Notes under the pieces: model-generated
Told to the model about the DNA's origin: nothing
What the model saw: only the letters and a program-made list of their open reading frames with translations
The model's database searches: none
Part shown: in pieces, positions 51,005-63,742 of the stretch
How positions within the stretch are numbered: the first letter of the stretch is position 1
Layout: each line of letters begins with the position of its first letter
Source of the DNA: Cladorhizidae sp. MBARI D1340-BT2
Taxonomy: Eukaryota > Porifera > Demospongiae > Poecilosclerida > Cladorhizidae
Length of the DNA: 64,000 nt
Direction of reading: 5' to 3'
NCBI GenBank assembly: GCA_028752905.1
Contig: JAQNBH010000021.1
Span: 1,148,501 to 1,212,500, forward strand
Made by a program: the position numbers and the translations under genes

Positions 51005-54000
51005 TTGGTCTATAATATGTTTCTCATTTCCCCCCCAAAAATCTTGTTATTTTGCCGTAAAGCTCATAACTTTTCTACACTTTACCCCAAAAAGATAATT
51101 TTTATATCACCGAATAGCCCTTCTAATTATCTGTCTTTTGTACGTGCCAAAATATTGTGTACTCTAAGTATTAGCAAGTTATGCTGATTTGAAGTGGTAA
51201 GGTTTGCGATCTTTCCTGGCGTTTTCCAGTTGCCAAAGCGGTGGCCTGCCAGTGAAAAACCACTACATTTATTGATAATCTGTTGACATGTTGCAGATAA
51301 GGGCCTTCTCTATCAGTTGACAAAATCTGGGACTTTGGTCTTGTTAATTAGGGCAGTTATGAATTGTACTCTTACTTGATGCTAAACATGTTAGCTTCGT
51401 AGATTATCCACACTTCACTGAATAGACTTGATGTATAGCTATTAAGATAGGACTCTCTAAGTGCTCTCTCTTGATACCAAACATCCATATATTCTGCACA
51501 CTTCACTGTAATGGACTTGCAAGATAGGTATCTCTCAGTGTTCTCTATCTTGAGCTAAACATGTTAGCTTCATAGATTCTCCACACTTCACTGAATAGAC
51601 TTGATATATAGCTCTAAAGGTAGGCCTCTCTCTGTTCTCTCTCTTGATACCAAACGTCCGTATATTCTGCATACATAGAATCACAAGATAGGTTTCTCTA
51701 TGTGTTCTCTATCTTGATGCTAAACAGGTTAGCTTCATAGATTCTCCACACTTCACTGTATAAACTTGATATATAGCTATTAAGATAGGTCTCTCCCTGT
51801 GCTCTCTGTTGATATCAAACATCCATAATATTCTGCACACTTCACTGTAATGGACTTGATATGATTCGAATGATAGGTTTCATTATGTGTTCTCTATCTT
51901 GATATTTGCCCTAATTTGGTCTATAATATGTTTCTCATTTTCCCCCCAAAAATCTTGTTATTTTGCCGTAAAGCTCATAACTTTTCTACACTTTACCCCA
52001 AAAAGATAATTTTTATATCACCGAATAGCCCTTCTAATTATCTGTCTTTTGTACGTGCCAAAATATTGTGTACTCTAAGTATTAGCAAGTTATGGTGATT
52101 TGAAGTGGTGAGGTTTGCGATCTTTCCTGGCGTTTTCCAGTTGCCAAAGCGGTGGCCTGCCAGTAAAAAACCACTACATTTATTGATAATCTGTTGACAT
52201 GTTGCAGATAAGGGCCTTCTCTATCAGTTGACAAAATCTGGGACTTTGGTCTTGTTAATTAGGGCAGTTATGAATTGTAATCTTACTTGATGCTAAACAT
52301 GTTAGCTTCGTAGATTATCCACACCACTGAATAGACTTGATGTATAGCTATTAAGATAGGACTCTCTAAGTGCTCTCTCTTGATACCAAACATCCATATA
52401 TTCTGCACACTTCACTGTAATGGACTTGCAAGATAGGTATCTCTCAGTGTTCTCTATCTTGAGCTAAACATGTTAGCTTCATAGATTCTCCACACTTCAC
52501 TGAATAGACTTGATATATAGCTCTAAAGGTAGGCCTCTCTCTGTTCTCTCTCTTGATACCAAACGTCCGTATATTCTGCATACATAGAATCACAAGATAG
52601 GTTTCTCTATGTGTTCTCTATCTTGATGCTAAACAGGTTAGCTTCATAGATTCTCCACACTTCACTGTATAAACTTGATATATAGCTATTAAGATAGGTC
52701 TCTCCCTGTGCTCTCTGTTGATATCAAACATCCATAATATTCTGCACACTTCACTGTAATGGACTTGATATGATTCGAATGATAGGTTTCATTATGTGTT
52801 CTCTATCTTGATATTTGCCCTAATTTGGTCTATAATATGTTTCTCATTTCCCCCCCAAAAATCTTGTTATTTTGCCGTAAAGCTCATAACTTTTCTACAC
52901 TTTACCCCAAAAAGATAATTTTTATATCACCGAATAGCCCTTCTAATTATCTGTCTTTTGTACGTGCCAAAATATTGTGTACTCTAAGTATTAGCAAGTT
53001 ATGGTGATTTGAAGTGGTGAGGTTTGCGATCTTTCCTGGCGTTTTCCAGTTGCCAAAGCGGTGGCCTGCCAGTAAAAAAACACTACATTTATTGATAATC
53101 TGTTGACATGTTGCAGATAAGGGCCTTCTCTATCAGTTGACAAAATCTGGGACTTTGGTCTTGTTAATTAGGGCAGTTATGAATTGTAATCTTACTTGAT
53201 GCTAAACATGTTAGCTTCGTAGATTATCCACACCACTGAATAGACTTGATGTATAGCTATTAAGATAGGACTCTCTAAGTGCTCTCTCTTGATACCAAAC
53301 ATCCATATATTCTGCACACTTCACTGTAATGGACTTGCAAGATAGGTATCTCTCAGTGTTCTCTATCTTGAGCTAAACATGTTAGCTTCATAGATTCTCC
53401 ACACTTCACTGAATAGACTTGATATATAGCTCTAAAGGTAGGCCTCTCTCTGTTCTCTCTCTTGATACCAAACGTCCGTATATTCTGCATACATAGAATC
53501 ACAAGATAGGTTTCTCTATGTGTTCTCTATCTTGATGCTAAACAGGTTAGCTTCATAGATTCTCCACACTTCACTGTATAAACTTGATATATAGCTATTA
53601 AGATAGGTCTCTCCCTGTGCTCTCTGTTGATATCAAACATCCATAATATTCTGCACACTTCACTGTAATGGACTTGATATGATTCGAATGATAGGTTTCA
53701 TTATGTGTTCTCTATCTTGATATTTGCCCTAATTTGGTCTATAATATGTTTCTCATTTTCCCCCCAAAAATCTTGTTATTTTGCCGTAAAGCTCATAACG
53801 TTTCTACACTTTACCCCAAAAAGATAATTTTTATATCACCGAATAGCCCTTCTAATTATCTGTCTTTTGTACGTGCCAAAATATTGTGTACTCTAAGTAT
53901 TAGCAAGTTATGGTGATTTGAGTGGTAAGGTTTGCGATCTTTCCTGGCGTTTTCCAGTTGCCAAAGCGGTGGCCTGCCAGTAAAAAACCACTACATTTAT

Positions 54001-55550
54001 TGATAATCTGTTGACATGTTGCAGATAAGGGCCTTCTCTATCAGTTGACAAAATCTGGGACTTTGGTCTTGTTAATTAGGGCAGTTATGAATTGTAATCT
54101 TACTTGATGCTAAACATGTTAGCTTCGTAGATTATCCACACCACTGAATAGACTTGATGTATAGCTATTAAGATAGGACTCTCTAAGTGCTCTCTCTTGA
54201 TACCAAACATCCATATATTCTGCACACTTCACTGTAATGGACTTGCAAGATAGGTATCTCTCAGTGTTCTCTATCTTGAGCTAAACATGTTAGCTTCATA
54301 GATTCTCCACACTTCACTGAATAGACTTGATATATAGCTCTAAAGGTAGGCCTCTCTCTGTTCTCTCTCTTGATACCAAACGTCCGTATATTCTGCATAC
54401 ATAGAATCACAAGATAGGTTTCTCTATGTGTTCTCTATCTTGATGCTAAACAGGTTAGCTTCATAGATTCTCCACACTTCACTGTATAAACTTGATATAT
54501 AGCTATTAAGATAGGTCTCTCCCTGTGCTCTCTGTTGATATCAAACATCCATAATATTCTGCACACTTCACTGTAATGGACTTGATATGATTCGAATGAT
54601 AGGTTTCATTATGTGTTCTCTATCTTGATATTTGCCCTAATTTGGTCTATAATATGTTTCTCATTTTCCCCCCAAAAATCTTGTTATTTTGCCGTAAAGC
54701 TCATAACGTTTCTACACTTTACCCCAAAAAGATAATTTTTATATCACCGAATAGCCCTTCTAATTATCTGTCTTTTGTACGTGCCAAAATATTGTGTACT
54801 CTAAGTATTAGCAAGTTATGGTGATTTGAAGTGGTAAGGTTTGCGATCTTTCCTGGCGTTTTCCAGTTGCCAAAGCGGTGGCCTGCCAGTAAAAAACCAC
54901 TACATTTATTGATAATCTGTTGACATGTTGCAGATAAGGGCCTTCTCTATCAGTTGACAAAATCTGGGACTTTGGTCTTGTTAATTAGGGCAGTTATGAA
55001 TTGTAATCTTACTTGATGCTAAACATGTTAGCTTCGTAGATTATCCACACCACTGAATAGACTTGATGTATAGCTATTAAGATAGGACTCTCTAAGTGCT
55101 CTCTCTTGATACCAAACATCCATATATTCTGCACACTTCACTGTAATGGACTTGCAAGATAGGTATCTCTCAGTGTTCTCTATCTTGAGCTAAACATGTT
55201 AGCTTCATAGATTCTCCACACTTCACTGAATAGACTTAATATATAGCTCTAAAGGTAGGCCTCTCTCTGTTCTCTCTCTTGATACCAAACGTCCGTATAT
55301 TCTGCATACATAGAATCACAAGATAGGTTTCTCTATGTGTTCTCTATCTTGATGCTAAACAGGTTAGCTTCATAGATTCTCCACACTTCACTGTATAAAC
55401 TTGATATATAGCTATTAAGATAGGTCTCTCCCTGTGCTCTCTGTTGATATCAAACATCCATAATATTCTGCACACTTCACTGTAATGGACTTGATATGTT
55501 TCGAATGATAGGTTTCATTATGTGTTCTCTATCTTGATATTTGCCCTAAT
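51005..55550 (+). repeat. K-family run, duplicate copy
   Basis: Units start at 51,005, 51,916, 52,825, 53,734 and 54,642. All rare marks of the first K run recur in order, including GTTATGCTG, GGTGAGG, AAAAAAACACT, GATTTGAGTGG and GACTTAATAT. Confidence 0.9.
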
Positions 55551-56459
55551 TTGGTCTATAATATGTTTCTCATTTTCCCCCCAAAAATCTTGCTTTTTTG
55601 CCGTAAAGCTCATAACTTTTCTACACTTTATCTAAAAAAGATAATTTTTATATCACCGAATAGCCCTTCTAATTATCTGTCTTTTGTACGTGCCAAAATT
55701 TTGTGTACTCTAAGTATTAGCAAGTTATGGTGATTTGAAGTGGTAAGGTTTGCGATCTTTCCTGGCGTTTTCCAGTTGCCAAAGCGGTGGCCTGCCAGTG
55801 AAAAACCACTACATTTATTGATAATCTGTTGACATGTTGCAGATAAGGACCTTCTCTATCAGTTGACAAAATCTGGCACTTTGGTCTTGTTAATTAGGGC
55901 AGTTATGAATTGTAATCTTACTTGATGCTAAACATGTTAGCTTCGTAGATTATCCACACCACTGAATAGACTTGATGTATAGCTATTAAGATAGGACTCT
56001 CTAAGTGCTCTCTCTTGATACCAAACATCCATATATTCTGCACACTTCACTGTAATGGACTTGCAAGATAGGTATCTCTCAGTGTTCTCTATCTTGAGCT
56101 AAACATGTTAGCTTCATAGATTCTCCACACTTCACTGAATAGAGTTGATATATAGCTCTAAAGGTAGGCCTCTCTCTGTTCTCTCTCTTGATACCAAACA
56201 TCCGTATATTCTGCATACATAGAATCACAAGATAGGTTTCTCTATGTGTTATCTATCTTGATGCTAAACAGGTTAGCTTCATAGATTCTCCACACTTCAC
56301 TGTATAAACTTGATATATAGCTATTAAGATAGGTCTCTCCCTGTGCTCTCTGTTGATATCAAACATCCATAATATTCTGCACACTTCACTGTAATGGACT
56401 TGATATGATTCGAATGATAGGTTTCATTATGTGTTCTCTATCTTGATATTTGCCCTAAT
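55551..56459 (+). repeat. Full-length P/D unit closing the duplication
   Basis: Its first 587 bp match the truncated unit at 40,263, then it continues as a normal unit through B and C (909 bp). It carries GTTATC but AAACAGG, a combination unlike the other pre-F units, which have GTTATC with AAACCGG. It therefore represents the unbroken parental arrangement at the right end of the duplicated segment. Confidence 0.9.
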
Positions 56460-57368
56460 TTGGTCTATATGTTTCTCATTTCCCCCCCAAAAATCTTGTT
56501 ATTTTGCCGTAAAGCTCATAACTTTTCTACACTTTATCCCAAAAAGAAAATTTTTATATCACCGGATAGCCCTTCTAATTATCTGTCTTTTGTACGTGCC
56601 AAAATTTTTAGTACTCTAAGTATTAGCAAGTTATGGTGATTTGAAGTGGTAAGGTTTGCGATCTTTCCTGGCGTTTTCCAGTTGCCAAAGCGGTGGCCTG
56701 CCAGTGAAAAACCACTACATTTATTGATAATCTGTTGACATGTTGCAGATAAGGGCCTTCTCTATCAGTTGACAAAATCTGGGACTTTGGTCTTGTTAAT
56801 TAGGGCAGTTATGATTTGTACTACTCTTACTTGATGCTAAACATGTTAGCTTCGTAGATTATCCACACCACTGAATAGACTTGATGTATAGCTATTAAGA
56901 TAGGACTCTCTAAGTGCTCTCACTTGATACCAAACATCCATATATTCTGCACACTTCACTGTAATGGACTTGCAAGATAGGTATCTCTCAGTGTTCTCTA
57001 TCTTGAGCTAAACATGTTAGCTTCATAGATTCTCCACACTTCACTGAATAGACTTGATATATAGCTCTAAAGGTAGGCCTCTCTCTGTTCTCTCTCTTGA
57101 TACCAAACGTCCGTATATTCTGCATACATAGAATCACAAGATAGGTTTCTCTATGTGTTCTCTATCTTGATGCTAAACAGGTTAGCTTCATAGATTCTCC
57201 ACACTTCACTGTATAAACTTGATATATAGCTATTAAGATAGGTCTCTCCCTGTGCTCTCTGTTGATATCAAACATCCATAATATTCTGCACACTTCACTG
57301 TAATGGACTTGATATGATTCGAATGATAGGTTTCATTATGTGTTCTCTATCTTGATATTTGCCCTAAT
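56460..57368 (+). repeat. F/K chimeric unit outside the duplication
   Basis: It resembles the units at 33,895 and 49,183 (ATA loss, T3C7A5, AAAAAGAAAA, TTTTTAG, ATTTGTACTACTC, CTCTCACTTG) but has the CACACCACTG deletion, giving 909 bp. It is followed directly by a K unit; the divergent unit that follows its relatives at 34,806 and 50,094 is absent. Confidence 0.87.
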
Positions 57369-60300
57369 TTGGTCTATAATATGTTTCTCATTTCCCCCCC
57401 AAAAATCTTGTTATTTTGCCGTAAAGCTCATAACTTTTCTACACTTTACCCCAAAAAGATAATTTTTATATCACCGAATAGCCCTTCTAATTATCTGTCT
57501 TTTGTACGTGCCAAAATATTGTGTACTCTAAGTATTAGCAAGTTATGGTGATTTGAAGTGGTAAGGTTTGCGATCTTTCCTGGCGTTTTCCAGTTGCCAA
57601 AGCGGTGGCCTGCCAGTGAAAAACCACTACATTTATTGATAATCTGTTGACATGTTGCAGATAAGGGCCTTCTCTATCAGTTGACAAAATCTGGGACTTT
57701 GGTCTTGTTAATTAGGGCAGTTATGAATTGTACTCTTACTTGATGCTAAACATGTTAGCTTCGTAGATTATCCACACTTCACTGAATAGACTTGATGTAT
57801 AGCTATTAAGATAGGACTCTCTAAGTGCTCTCTCTTGATACCAAACATCCATATATTCTGCACACTTCACTGTAATGGACTTGCAAGATAGGTATCTCTC
57901 AGTGTTCTCTATCTTGAGCTAAACATGTTAGCTTCATAGATTCTCCACACTTCACTGAATAGACTTGATATATAGCTCTAAAGGTAGGCCTCTCTCTGTT
58001 CTCTCTCTTGATACCAAACGTCCGTATATTCTGCATACATAGAATCACAAGATAGGTTTCTCTATGTGTTCTCTATCTTGATGCTAAACAGGTTAGCTTC
58101 ATAGATTCTCCACACTTCACTGTATAAACTTGATATATAGCTATTAAGATAGGTCTCTCCCTGTGCTCTCTGTTGATATCAAACATCCATAATATTCTGC
58201 ACACTTCACTGTAATGGACTTGATATGATTCGAATGATAGGTTTCATTATGTGTTCTCTATCTTGATATTTGCCCTAATTTGGTCTATAATATGTTTCTC
58301 ATTTTCCCCCCAAAAATCTTGTTATTTTGCCGTAAAGCTCATAACTTTTCTACACTTTACCCCAAAAAGATAATTTTTATATCACCGAATAGCCCTTCTA
58401 ATTATCTGTCTTTTGTACGTGCCAAAATATTGTGTACTCTAAGTATTAGCAAGTTATGGTGATTTGAAGTGGTGAGGTTTGCGATCTTTCCTGGCGTTTT
58501 CCAGTTGCCAAAGCGGTGGCCTGCCAGTAAAAAACCACTACATTTATTGATAATCTGTTGACATGTTGCAGATAAGGGCCTTCTCTATCAGTTGACAAAA
58601 TCTGGGACTTTGGTCTTGTTAATTAGGGCAGTTATGAATTGTACTACTCTTACTTGATGCTAAACATGTTAGCTTCGTAGATTATCCACACTTCACTGAA
58701 TAGACTTGATGTATAGCTATTAAGATAGGACTCTCTAAGTGCTCTCTCTTGATACCAAACATCCATATATTCTGCACACTTCACTGTAATGGACTTGCAA
58801 GATAGGTATCTCTCAGTGTTCTCTATCTTGAGCTAAACATGTTAGCTTCATAGATTCTCCACACTTCACTGAATAGACTTGATATATAGCTCTAAAGGTA
58901 GGCCTCTCTCTGTTCTCTCTCTTGATACCAAACGTCCGTATATTCTGCATACATAGAATCACAAGATAGGTTTCTCTATGTGTTCTCTATCTTGATGCTA
59001 AACAGGTTAGCTTCATAGATTCTCCACACTTCACTGTATAAACTTGATATATAGCTATTAAGATAGGTCTCTCCCTGTGCTCTCTGTTGATATCAAACAT
59101 CCATAATATTCTGCACACTTCACTGTAATGGACTTGATATGATTCGAATGATAGGTTTCATTATGTGTTCTCTATCTTGATATTTGCCCTAATTTGGTCT
59201 ATAATATGTTTCTCATTTCCCCCCCAAAAATCTTGTTATTTTGCCGTAAAGCTCATAACGTTTCTACACTTTACCCCAAAAAGATAATTTTTATATCACC
59301 GAATAGCCCTTCTAATTATCTGTCTTTTGTACGTGCCAAAATATTGTGTACTCTAAGTATTAGCAAGTTATGGTGATTTGAAGTGGTAAGGTTTGCGATC
59401 TTTCCTGGCGTTTTCCAGTTGCCAAAGCGGTGGCCTGCCAGTAAAAAACCACTACATTTATTGATAATCTGTTGACATGTTGCAGATAAGGGCCTTCTCT
59501 ATCAGTTGACAAAATCTGGGACTTTGGTCTTGTTAATTAGGGCAGTTATGAATTGTAATCTTACTTGATGCTAAACATGTTAGCTTCGTAGATTATCCAC
59601 ACCACTGAATAGACTTGATGTATAGCTATTAAGATAGGACTCTCTAAGTGCTCTCTCTTGATACCAAACATCCATATATTCTGCACACTTCACTGTAATG
59701 GACTTGCAAGATAGGTATCTCTCAGTGTTCTCTATCTTGAGCTAAACATGTTAGCTTCATAGATTCTCCACACTTCACTGAATAGACTTGATATATAGCT
59801 CTAAAGGTAGGCCTCTCTCTGTTCTCTCTCTTGATACCAAACGTCCGTATATTCTGCATACATAGAATCACAAGATAGGTTTCTCTATGTGTTCTCTATC
59901 TTGATGCTAAACAGGTTAGCTTCATAGATTCTCCACACTTCACTGTATAAACTTGATATATAGCTATTAAGATAGGTCTCTCCCTGTGCTCTCTGTTGAT
60001 ATCAAACATCCATAATATTCTGCACACTTCACTGTAATGGACTTGATATGATTCGAATGATAGGTTTCATTATGTGTTCTCTATCTTGATATTTGCCCTA
60101 ATTTGGTCTATAATATGTTTCTCATTTCCCCCCCAAAAATCTTGTTATTTTGCCATAAAGCTCATAACTTTTCTACACTTTACCCCAAAAAGATAATTTT
60201 TATATCACCGAATAGCCCTTCTAATTATCTGTCTTTTGTACGTGCCAAAATATTGTGTACTCTAAGTATTAGCAAGTTATGGTGATTTGAAGTGGTAAGG

Positions 60301-61013
60301 TTTGCGATCTTTCCTGGCGTTTTCCAGTTGCCAAAGCGGTGGCCTGCCAGTGAAAAACCACTACATTTATTGATAATCTGTTGACATGTTGCAGATAAGG
60401 GCCTTCTCTATCAGTTGACAAAATCTGGGACTTTGGTCTTGTTAATTAGGGCAGTTATGAATTGTACTCTTACTTGATGCTAAACATGTTAGCTTCGTAG
60501 ATTATCCACACTTCACTGAATAGACTTGATGTATAGCTATTAAGATAGGACTCTCTAAGTGCTCTCTCTTGATACCAAACATCCATATATTCTGCACACT
60601 TCACTGTAATGGACTTGCAAGATAGGTATCTCTCAGTGTTCTCTATCTTGAGCTAAACATGTTAGCTTCATAGATTCTCCACACTTCACTGAATAGACTT
60701 GATATATAGCTCTAAAGGTAGGCCTCTCTCTGTTCTCTCTCTTGATACCAAACGTCCGTATATTCTGCATACATAGAATCACAAGATAGGTTTCTCTATG
60801 TGTTCTCTATCTTGATGCTAAACAGGTTAGCTTCATAGATTCTCCACACTTCACTGTATAAACTTGATATATAGCTATTAAGATAGGTCTCTCCCTGTGC
60901 TCTCTGTTGATATCAAACATCCATAATATTCTGCACACTTCACTGTAATGGACTTGATATGATTCGAATGATAGGTTTCATTATGTGTTCTCTATCTTGA
61001 TATTTGCCCTAAT
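57369..61013 (+). repeat. K-family run of four units in the right tail
   Basis: Units start at 57,369 (911), 58,280 (914), 59,194 (909) and 60,103 (911). The 914-bp unit has GTACTACTC with CACACTTC and also GGTGAGG and CAGTAAAA, mixing marks of the earlier K units. The third has CATAACGTTTC with T3C7A5 and CAGTAAAA. The fourth has GCCATAAAG, also seen in the S unit at 10,240, with S-type GTACTC and CACTTC. The run looks like a reshuffled relative of the units at 35,717-40,262, not a copy of them. Confidence 0.86.
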
Positions 61014-62831
61014 TTGGTCTATAATATGTTTCTCATTTTCCCCCCAAAAATCTTGCTTTTTTGCCGTAAAGCTCATAACTTTTCTACACTTTATCCAAAA
61101 AAGATAATTTTTATATTACTGAATAGCCCTTCTAATTATCTGTCTTTTATACGTGCCAAAATTTTGTGTACTCTAAGTATTAGCAAGTTATGATGATTTG
61201 AAGTGGTAAGGTTTGCGATCTTTCCTGGCGTTTTCCAGTTGCCAAAGCGGTGGCCTGCCAGTGAAAAACCACTACATTTATTGATAATCTGTTGACATGT
61301 TGCAGATAAGGACCTTCTCTATCAGTTGACAAAATCTGGCACTTTGGTCTTGTTAATTAGGGCAGTTATGAATTGTAATCTTACTTGATGCTAAACATGT
61401 TAGCTTCGTAGATTATCCACACCACTGAATAGACTTGATGTATAGCTATTAAGATAGGACTCTCTAAGTGCTCTCTCTTGATACCAAACATCCATATATT
61501 CTGCACACTTCACTGTAATGGACTTGCAAGATAGGTATCTCTCAGTGTTCTCTATCTTGAGCTAAACATGTTAGCTTCATAGATTCTCCACACTTCACTG
61601 AATAGAGTTGATATATAGCTCTAAAGGTAGGCCTCTCTCCGTTCTCTCTCTTGATACCAAACATCCGTATATTCTGCATACATAGAATCACAAGATAGGT
61701 TTCTCTATGTGTTCTCTATCTTGATGCTAAACAGGTTAGCTTCATAGATTCTCCACACTTCACTGTATAAACTTGATATATAGCTATTAAGATAGGTCTC
61801 TCCCTGTGCTCTCTGTTGATATCAAACATCCATAATATTCTGCACACTTCACTGTAATGGACTTGATATGATTCGAATGATAGGTTTCATTATGTGTTCT
61901 CTATCTTGATATTTGCCCTAATTTGGTCTATAATATGTTTCTCATTTTTTCCCCAAAAATCTTGCTTTTTTGCCGTAAAGCTCATAACTTTTCTACACTT
62001 TATCTAAAAAAGATAATTTTTATATCACCGAATAGCCCTTCTAATTATCTGTCTTTTGTACGTGCCAAAATTTTGTGTACTCTAAGTATTAGCAAGTTAT
62101 GGTGATTTGAAGTGGTAAGGTTTGCGATCTTTCCTGGCGTTTTCCAGTTGCCAAAGCGGTGGCCTGCCAGTGAAAAACCACTACATTTATTGATAATCTG
62201 TTGACATGTTGCAGATAAGGACCTTCTCTATCAGTTGACAAAATCTGGCACTTTGGTCTTGTTAATTAGGGCAGTTATGAATTGTAATCTTACTTGATGC
62301 TAAACATGTTAGCTTCGTAGATTATCCACACCACTGAATAGACTTGATGTATAGCTATTAAGATAGGACTCTCTAAGTGCTCTCTCTTGATACCAAACAT
62401 CCATATATTCTGCACACTTCACTGTAATGGACTTGCAAGATAGGTATCTCTCAGTGTTCTCTATCTTGAGCTAAACATGTTAGCTTCATAGATTCTCCAC
62501 ACTTCACTGAATAGAGTTGATATATAGCTCTAAAGGTAGGCCTCTCTCTGTTCTCTCTCTTGATACCAAACATCCGTATATTCTGCATACATAGAATCAC
62601 AAGATAGGTTTCTCTATGTGTTCTCTATCTTGATGCTAAACAGGTTAGCTTCATAGATTCTCCACACTTCACTGTATAAACTTGATATATAGCTATTAAG
62701 ATAGGTCTCTCCCTGTGCTCTCTGTTGATATCAAACATCCATAATATTCTGCATACTTCACTGTAATGGACTTGATATGATTCGAATGATAGGTTTCATT
62801 ATGTGTTCTCTATCTTGATATTTGCCCTAAT
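61014..62831 (+). repeat. L/D and P/D units in the right tail
   Basis: The unit at 61,014 has the L cassette (TTACTGAATAG, ATCCAAAAAA, TTTTGTG) with the D half, as at 22,083 and 23,901. Private marks are TTTTATACGTG and GTTATGATG. The unit at 61,923 has T6C4A5 and ATCTAAAAAA like those at 28,445 and 43,733. Both are 909 bp with TAGAGTT and ACATCCG. This shows the left-domain L cassette returning 37 kb away. Confidence 0.86.
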
Positions 62832-63742
62832 TTGGTCTATATGTTTCTCATTTTTCCCCAAAAAATCTTGTTATTTTGCCGTAAAGCTCATAACTTTTCT
62901 ACACTTTACCCCAAAAAGATAATTTTTATATCATCGGATAGCCCTTCTAATTATCTGTCTTTTGTACGTGCCAAAATATTGAGTACTCTAAGTATTAGCA
63001 AGTTATGATGATTTGAAGTGGTAAGGTTTGCGATCTTTCCTGGCGTTTTCCAGTTGCCAAAGCGGTGGCCTGCCAGTGAAAAACCACTACATTTATTGAT
63101 AATCTGTTGACATGTTGCAGATAAGGGCCTTCTCTATCAGTTGACAAAATCTGGGACTTTGGTCTTGTTAATTAGGGCAGTTATGAATTGTAATCTTACT
63201 TGATGCTAAACATGTTAGCTTCGTAGATTATCCACACTTCACTGAATAGACTTGATGTATAGCTATTAAGATAGGACTCTCTAACTGCTCTCTCTTGATA
63301 CCAAACATCCATATTATATTCTGCACACTTCACTGTAATGGACTTGCAAGATAGGTATCTCTCAGTGTTCTCTATCTTGAGCTAAACATGTTAGCTTCAT
63401 AGATTCTCCACACTTCACTGAATAGACTTGATATATAGCTCTAAAGGTAGGCCTCTCTCTGTTCTCTCTCTTGATACCATACGTCCGTATATTCTGCATA
63501 CATAGAATCACAAGATAGGATTCTCTATGTGTTCTCTATCTTGATGCTAAACAGGTTAGCTTCATAGATTCTCCACACTTCACTGTATAAACTTGATATA
63601 TAGCTATTAAGATAGGTCTCTCCCTGTGCTCTCTGTTGATATCAAACATCCATAATATTCTGCATACTTCACTGTAATGGACTTGATATGATTCGAATGA
63701 TAGGTTTCATTATGTGTTCTCTATCTTGATATTTGCCATAAT
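62832..63742 (+). repeat. V-like mosaic unit with private changes
   Basis: It has the ATA loss, T5C4A6 and an S-like cassette, AAGGGCC and GGGAC, but GTAATC with CACACTTC. It shares GTTATGATG with the unit at 61,014, and TAGACTT and ATACGTCCG with the units at 1136 and 8421. Private marks are CTCTAACTGC, CCATATTATATTC (+3 bp, near 63,314) and GATAGGATTC. The gain and loss cancel to 911 bp. It has more private changes than interior units. Confidence 0.86.

Larger units (their letters stand above)
40850..56137 (+). repeat. 15,288-bp segmental tandem duplication, copy 2
   Basis: This copy starts inside a unit, at the transition from a sub-repeat B start to a sub-repeat C continuation, and ends where the unit at 55,551 continues normally into sub-repeat B. 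That unit is full length (909 bp), whereas its partner at 40,263 is cut to 744 bp, as expected if the partner carries the recombination junction. The near identity means the event is recent or the copies have been homogenised; an assembly duplication is the main alternative. Confidence 0.93.
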
